A stretch of DNA of 34,315 nt from Pseudomonadota bacterium (lineage in GTDB: Bacteria > Pseudomonadota > Alphaproteobacteria > Acetobacterales > Acetobacteraceae): assembly GCA_019352115.1 (NCBI GenBank), contig JABBNW010000019.1:1-34315 (forward strand), written 5' to 3'. Position 1 is the stretch's first letter, and each line of letters starts with the position of its first letter. Below are positions 29,087 through 34,315 of the stretch, one piece after another. The notes under the pieces were generated by a model. It saw only the letters and a program-made list of their open reading frames with translations, searched no databases and had not been told where the DNA came from. Position numbers and translations under genes: made by a program.

Positions 29087-29124
29087 TATGCCGGCGATTG
29101 GCGCCTATGCCGGCGCTTGGCCCC
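29087..29124. repeat. 19-bp imperfect tandem repeat between the tatA genes
   Basis: TATGCCGGCGATTGGCGCC (29087-29105) and TATGCCGGCGCTTGGCCCC (29106-29124) match at 17 of 19 positions. They lie in the leader of the second tatA, about 70 bp upstream of its start. Confidence 0.65.
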
Positions 29125-29146
29125 CTGTTCCCGCGGGCGGTCGTAC

Positions 29147-29180
29147 CACGGTGCTGCGCGCGCAGGCGCAGCACGCCGTG
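29147..29180 (-). terminator. Hairpin after the first tatA
   Basis: CACGGTGCTGCGC (29147-29159) pairs with GCGCAGCACGCCGTG (29166-29180) around a six-base loop, 28 bp beyond the stop of the first tatA. The stem is long and stable but lacks a T-run; it may end or stabilise the first tatA transcript. Confidence 0.45.
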
Positions 29181-29208
29181 CCTACCGGAGAGGCCGGGGC
29201 GTGGTTCG

Positions 29209-29460
29209 TCAGCCCTGGCGGGCTGCGGTCGTCCGGGTTGCGCCGACGGGGGCGCCCGGCTGGCCGGGACCGGCCAGGCTGCCGGTCGGCTTTTCCACAT
29301 TCGCCGCCATCGAGGCGTCGTCGTCCTCGGCCATGTTCTTCTTGAAGGACTTGATGCCCTTCGCGAAGTCACCCATCAGATTGCTGACCTTGCCGCTGCC
29401 GAACAGCAGCAGCACGACCAACAGCACCACCATCCAGTGCCAGATGCTGAAGCTACCCAT
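29209..29460 (-). CDS. tatA: Sec-independent translocase protein TatA (first copy)
   Basis: An 83-residue TatA with the membrane helix [20 protein letters not shown], then [20 protein letters not shown] and an acidic start of the tail ([13 protein letters not shown]). It is nearly identical to the neighbouring copy over the first ~45 residues, while the tails differ, indicating an old tandem duplication with conserved functional part. GGAGG precedes the ATG at 29460. It is divergent from the dienelactone hydrolase gene across a 293-bp gap in which I see no gene. Confidence 0.92.
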   Translation of the reverse strand: MGSFSIWHWMVVLLVVLLLFGSGKVSNLMGDFAKGIKSFKKNMAEDDDASMAANVEKPTGSLAGPGQPGAPVGATRTTAARQG

Positions 29461-29753
29461 ACGATCCTCCGACCCCCCGGGCGCGATGCGGCACCCGAAC
29501 GCCCCCGAGCGCGCGACCTTTCGCCCGGGCTTTCTCCGCTTCACATGACCTGCCCGGGCGCGGCTTGCAAGCGGTCTTTCGCGACGTGGAAGATCGGTCA
29601 TCCCATAAGAGGCGTACAGCGGGCCGGCAGGGACGGTCCGGGGCGGCCTGGCCCGAAGGGAATCACGTCTGGGACGCCATGGTTGACGCCGGGACGCATC
29701 CCGGCATGCTTGGTGCCTCGCACAACGCGAACACCAAAATGGAGCGCAAGACC

Positions 29754-30419
29754 ATGGGCACCACGATCACCCTGACCGCCGCCGACGGCTTCGGCCTGTC
29801 GGCCTATGTCGCCGGATCCGCGAGCGCCACCAAAGGGATCGTGGTCATCCAGGAAATCTTCGGCGTCAACCACCACGTCCGCGACATGGCCGACCGCTTC
29901 GCCGCCGAGGGCTACGCCGTCTGCGCCCCGGCCTTGTTCGACCGCGCGCAGCCCGGCGTCGAGCTCGGCTACACCCAGGAGGATATCGGCAAGGGCCGCG
30001 AACTGCGCATGAAGCTCGACGACGCCAAGGTGATGGCGGACGTGGAGGCGGCGGTGAAGCACCTGGGTGGCAAGAAGCTCGGCATCGTCGGCTACTGCTT
30101 CGGCGGCACCGTCGCCTGGTGGGGTGCGACCCGATCGCATTCTTTCGCCGCTGCGTCCTGCTGGTACGGCGGCGGAATTCCGGGCACCAAGGACGAGCGC
30201 CCGAACTGCCCGGTGCAGATGCATTTCGGCGAGAAGGATGCCTCGATCCCGATGACCGACGTCGATGCGGTGCGCGCGGCGCAGCCGAAGGCCGAGGTCT
30301 ATGTCTATGCGGGCGCCGGTCACGGTTTCGGCTGCGACGAGCGGGGCAGCTACAGCAAGCCCGACTACGAGCAGGCGCAGGCCCGAACCCTCGCATTCTT
30401 CGCCAAGCACCTGGGTTGA
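29754..30419 (+). CDS. Dienelactone hydrolase family protein
   Basis: A 221-residue alpha/beta hydrolase of the DLH family, which in chloroaromatic breakdown opens dienelactone to maleylacetate, though many members act on other esters. The triad is visible: Cys115 (GYCFGG), Asp in GEKDASIP and His in GAGHGFGC. The N-terminal [27 protein letters not shown] is the family hallmark. The ATG at 29754 has GGAG ten bases upstream; ATG 29739 is an in-frame alternative. The palindromic element copy 2 begins eight bases after its stop. It may or may not join the intradiol dioxygenase pathway 6 kb away. Confidence 0.9.
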   Translation: MGTTITLTAADGFGLSAYVAGSASATKGIVVIQEIFGVNHHVRDMADRFAAEGYAVCAPALFDRAQPGVELGYTQEDIGKGRELRMKLDDAKVMADVEAAVKHLGGKKLGIVGYCFGGTVAWWGATRSHSFAAASCWYGGGIPGTKDERPNCPVQMHFGEKDASIPMTDVDAVRAAQPKAEVYVYAGAGHGFGCDERGSYSKPDYEQAQARTLAFFAKHLG

Positions 30420-30427
30420 AGCGCATG

Positions 30428-30494
30428 TGAAAGAATGCCCGCCCGACGCCGATGCCGCGCGACATCGCGGCCGGGGACTGCGGGCATTCTTTCA
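30428..30494. repeat. Palindromic element, copy 2 (after dienelactone hydrolase)
   Basis: TGAAAGAATGCCCGC (30428-30442) and GCGGGCATTCTTTCA (30480-30494) are perfect complements with a 37-base interior, sharing the TGTGAAAGAATGCCCG core with copy 1 at 28645. Copies 1 and 2 thus bracket the tatA-tatA / dienelactone hydrolase block at its outer 3' ends. The rest of the 311-bp gap 30420-30730 holds GC-rich CCCGGGCACGC repeats and a likely promoter. Confidence 0.75.
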
Positions 30495-30590
30495 TGCATT
30501 CCCGGGCACGCATCGCCGGGGACGGCATCCCCCGGGCACGCCTGGGTCGCGCATCCCGGGCCGCGCGTCCCGGGGAAGATCGCGCCGATC

Positions 30591-30620
30591 TTGACAGGCC
30601 GCGCCCCCGGCTCGCATATG
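30591..30620 (+). promoter_or_regulatory. Likely sigma-70 promoter for the ffh operon
   Basis: TTGACA at 30591-30596 is a perfect -35 box. An 18-bp spacer leads to CATATG at 30615-30620 as a moderate -10. This would place the transcription start about 100 bp before the ffh start codon. Confidence 0.45.
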
Positions 30621-30730
30621 CGCCGCATCCGGGGTCGTCCCGTCCGTCCGGTCCCCGCCCGCAGAGCGGGGGCCCCGTCGCTCCGCGAAGTCTCGCGCAG
30701 CGGCGCGATCTGTCATGGAGTGGTCCGTTC

Positions 30731-32122
<1,392 letters not shown>

Positions 32123-32139
32123 CAGGAGATACGAAACCG

Positions 32140-32472
32140 ATGGGTCTGAAAATCCGCCTGGCGCGCGCCGGGGCGAAGAAGCGCCCGTACTACCACATCG
32201 TGGTGGCCGACAGCCGTTCCCCGCGCGACGGGCGCTTCATCGAGAAGGTGGGCAGCTACAACCCGATGCTGCCGGCCGAGCATGCCGACCGCATCCGCCT
32301 CGTCGATGCGCGCGTGCAGCATTGGCTGGGACAGGGCGCGCTGGCGACGGATCGGGTGGCGCGCTTCCTCGGTCGTGCCGGCCTCGCTCCGATGCCGGCC
32401 TGGCGCGAGCAGCCGCAGAAATCGGCGCCGAAGAAGAAGGCGCAGGAACGCGCGGCCAAGGCCGCGGGCTGA
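32140..32472 (+). CDS. rpsP: 30S ribosomal protein S16
   Basis: A small-subunit protein that binds 16S rRNA early in assembly. The 110-residue sequence has the canonical start [42 protein letters not shown], and a lysine/alanine-rich C-terminal tail typical of alphaproteobacteria. ACAGGAGAT precedes the ATG, 17 bp after the ffh stop. Confidence 0.98.
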   Translation: MGLKIRLARAGAKKRPYYHIVVADSRSPRDGRFIEKVGSYNPMLPAEHADRIRLVDARVQHWLGQGALATDRVARFLGRAGLAPMPAWREQPQKSAPKKKAQERAAKAAG

Positions 32473-32480
32473 GCGATCCG

Positions 32481-33074
32481 GTGCCTGCCTCCCGCGTCCT
32501 GCTCGGCGTGATCGGGCGCCCGCACGGCGTGCGGGGGCTGGCGCACGTGCTCAGCTACACCGACCCGCCCACGGCCCTGACCGGGTACGGGGTGTTGGAG
32601 GCCGAGGACGGCCGCGCCTTCACCCTGCGCTGGTGCGGGGAAGGAGTGGCGGCGATCACCGAAATCCGGGCCGGCGCCGCCGTTCCCGTGGCCGATCGCA
32701 CGGCGGCGGAACGGCTCGTCAATCTGCGGCTGTTCATCCCGCGCGCCCGGCTGGCTGCGCCGGCGGCGGAGGAATACTACCTCGCCGACCTGATCGGGCT
32801 GGCCGCGGTCGATCCCGCCGGCGCGGCGCTGGGGGAAGTGGTTGCGGTGCACGACTACGGTGCCGGCGCCAGCCTGGAAATCGCGCGTCCCCACGCGGCG
32901 CCCGTGCTGGTGCCGTTCACCCGCGCCGCGGTGCCGGAGGTCGATCCCGCCGGCGGGCGGGTGGTGGTGGCCGTGCCGGACGAGATCGTCGTGGCGGACG
33001 AAGACCCCGCCGCCGTGCGCTGCGCCTCGGCACATGGGCCGGACCGCGACGCGACCCGGAGCCAGGCCCCATGA
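32481..33074 (+). CDS. rimM: Ribosome maturation factor RimM
   Basis: RimM binds S19 and assists 3'-domain assembly of the 30S subunit. 197 residues: N-terminal beta barrel ([15 protein letters not shown], a family signature) and the PRC-barrel domain from about residue 93 ([50 protein letters not shown]). The start is GTG at 32481, eight bases after rpsP. The last ~20 residues are a poorly conserved tail. It overlaps trmD by four bases (ATGA). Confidence 0.95.
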   Translation: MPASRVLLGVIGRPHGVRGLAHVLSYTDPPTALTGYGVLEAEDGRAFTLRWCGEGVAAITEIRAGAAVPVADRTAAERLVNLRLFIPRARLAAPAAEEYYLADLIGLAAVDPAGAALGEVVAVHDYGAGASLEIARPHAAPVLVPFTRAAVPEVDPAGGRVVVAVPDEIVVADEDPAAVRCASAHGPDRDATRSQAP

Positions 33075-33781
33075 CCTGGCGCGCCACCGTGCTGACCCTG
33101 TTCCCGGAGATGTTCCCCGGCCCGCTCGGTCATTCGCTCGCCGGCCGCGCGCGTGAGGCCGGGCGCTGGTCGTTGCAGGCGCTCGACATTCGCGATTTCG
33201 CCACCGATCGCCATCGCACGGTCGACGATACCCCGTTCGGCGGCGGCGCCGGCATGGTGCTGCGCGCGGACGTGGCGGATGCGGCGATCGCCGCCGTCGC
33301 CGACGACCGGCCGCTGCTGGCGCTCACCCCGCGCGGGCGCCCGTTTGCGCAGGACCACGCCGCACGCCTCGCCGCCGGGCCGGGCGCCATCCTGCTCTGC
33401 GGGCGCTACGAAGGCATCGACCAGCGGGTGATCGAGGCGCGCGGGCTGGAGGAAGTCTCCATCGGCGACTACGTGCTGTCCGGCGGGGAACTCGCCGCGA
33501 TGGTGCTGCTCGATGCCGCCATCCGCCTGCTGCCCGGCGTCATGGGCGCCGCGGCGAGCGCGGAGGAGGAAAGCTTCAGCGCCGGCCTGCTGGAATACCC
33601 GCACTACACCCGCCCCGCCGACTGGTGCGGGCGACGCGTGCCGGACGTGCTGCTGTCCGGCAACCATGCCGCCATCGCCGCCTGGCGCCGCGCCGAATCC
33701 GAAACCATTACCCGAACCCGCCGCCCCGACCTCTGGGCACGCCACACCGCCCCCGTTGCCAGAAGCCCCGCGGCAACCTAA
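33071..33781 (+). CDS. trmD: tRNA (guanine-N1)-methyltransferase
   Basis: TrmD methylates G37 next to the anticodon, preventing frameshifting. The 236-residue protein shows [22 protein letters not shown] at the N-terminus, [14 protein letters not shown], and the trefoil-knot SAM site [15 protein letters not shown] plus [22 protein letters not shown]. The C-terminal domain has [29 protein letters not shown]. Its ATG overlaps the rimM stop. Confidence 0.97.
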   Translation: MTWRATVLTLFPEMFPGPLGHSLAGRAREAGRWSLQALDIRDFATDRHRTVDDTPFGGGAGMVLRADVADAAIAAVADDRPLLALTPRGRPFAQDHAARLAAGPGAILLCGRYEGIDQRVIEARGLEEVSIGDYVLSGGELAAMVLLDAAIRLLPGVMGAAASAEEESFSAGLLEYPHYTRPADWCGRRVPDVLLSGNHAAIAAWRRAESETITRTRRPDLWARHTAPVARSPAAT

Positions 33782-33810
33782 TCCGATCCGCACGAAAGGA
33801 CCGCCCTCCC

Positions 33811-34203
33811 ATGAATATCATCCAGGCCTACGAGGCCGACCAGATTGCCCGCCTGACCGCCGAGCGCGCGGTGCCCGTGTTCGCCCCCGGCGATACCGTG
33901 CGCGTGTCGGTGAAAGTGGTCGAAGGCGAACGCACCCGCACCCAGGCCTTCGAGGGCGTCGTGATCGCGCGATCGAACAAAGGCCTCAACAGCAACTTCA
34001 CCGTGCGCAAGATCAGCTACGGCGAAGGCGTGGAACGGGTGTTCCCGCTGTACTCGCCGACGATCGCCGAAATCGCGGTGGTCCGCCGCGGCGACGTGCG
34101 CCGCGCCAAGCTGTACTATCTGCGCGGGCGGTCCGGCAAATCCGCGCGCATCGCCGAGAAAGCCCGCAGCACCGAAACGCCGGCGGCCGCGTCGGCGGAG
34201 TGA
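33811..34203 (+). CDS. rplS: 50S ribosomal protein L19
   Basis: A large-subunit protein at the 30S-50S interface. 130 residues starting [15 protein letters not shown], with the core [58 protein letters not shown] and [13 protein letters not shown]. It ends in a variable Ala/Thr tail. GAAAGGA lies upstream of the ATG. It is the last gene of the operon visible. Confidence 0.98.
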   Translation: MNIIQAYEADQIARLTAERAVPVFAPGDTVRVSVKVVEGERTRTQAFEGVVIARSNKGLNSNFTVRKISYGEGVERVFPLYSPTIAEIAVVRRGDVRRAKLYYLRGRSGKSARIAEKARSTETPAAASAE

Positions 34204-34222
34204 GCGGGGGAGGCAAGCAAGG

Positions 34223-34268
34223 CCAGGGGGCGCTGCCCCCTGGACCCCCGCCAAGGGCTCGCCCTTGG
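34223..34268. repeat. Double hairpin after rplS
   Basis: CCAGGGGG/CCCCCTGG (34223-34243, five-base loop) is followed by CCAAGGGC/GCCCTTGG (34251-34268, two-base loop). This paired-hairpin pattern is a commonly seen dispersed repeat in alphaproteobacterial intergenic DNA and may also serve as the operon's terminator. It lacks a T-run. Confidence 0.65.
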
Positions 34269-34315
34269 AACCCTTCCGTTCTGGTTCGGAGCGGGTGGGG
34301 GGTATCGCGGGTCCG

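Overview
The window is a high-GC chromosomal segment from an alphaproteobacterium, most likely an Acetobacteraceae/Rhodospirillales member. This is inferred from gene order (acnA divergent from ccmAB; yqeY-dnaG-rpoD divergent from carA; ffh-rpsP-rimM-trmD-rplS), from strong GC bias at third codon positions, from a GTTC-N7-GTTC type SOS box, and from GC-rich intergenic hairpin repeats. No rRNA, tRNA, CRISPR array, phage module or intact insertion sequence was found.

Layout. 1-2262: 5' part of aconitase (minus) divergent from the cytochrome c biogenesis ABC exporter pair ccmA-ccmB. 2285-7296 (minus): yqeY, dnaG primase, rpoD (primary sigma factor) and a GNAT acetyltransferase. 7475-14650 (plus): carA with an unusual N-terminal helix-turn-helix extension, a small unknown gene overlapping carA, carB, greA and a catabolic-type threonine dehydratase. 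14730-19249 (plus): a coiled-coil membrane protein, a TauD-type dioxygenase, an SDR, a SelD-N-terminal-like flavoprotein and a tartrate/D-malate dehydrogenase. 19257-23344: a divergent catabolic cluster, with an SDR and a 3-oxoadipate enol-lactonase-like hydrolase on minus, and a luciferase-like monooxygenase and an intradiol ring-cleavage dioxygenase on plus. Between the two halves lies the scar of a deleted branched-chain amino acid type ABC transporter. 23418-27723 (minus): an unknown ORF behind a LexA-type box, then O6-methylguanine-DNA methyltransferase, quinone oxidoreductase and an FUSC-family membrane protein. 27724-28720: a repeat-rich non-coding island. 28722-30419: two tandem tatA genes (minus) divergent from a dienelactone hydrolase gene, with a matching palindromic element at each outer end. 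30731-34203: ffh, rpsP, rimM, trmD, rplS.

Most of the window is housekeeping: translation and SRP, transcription, primase, pyrimidine/arginine precursor synthesis and the TCA cycle. The accessory part (about 15.2-30.4 kb) mixes aromatic/hydroxy-acid catabolism with membrane and repair genes.

The most unusual observations are: (i) a CarA whose first ~60 residues form a DNA-binding-like domain, joined by a GDRTS repeat linker, with two near-identical 17-bp palindromes upstream and a second good ribosome binding site at the canonical CarA start; (ii) short tandem repeats (14-19 bp) recurring in leaders and gene junctions, including a 16-bp repeat that sets up successive ATGA stop/start overlaps; (iii) a palindromic element present twice at 3' ends flanking the tatA/dienelactone hydrolase block; (iv) an SOS-box-preceded unknown gene upstream of ogt. 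None amounts to a demonstrated new system.
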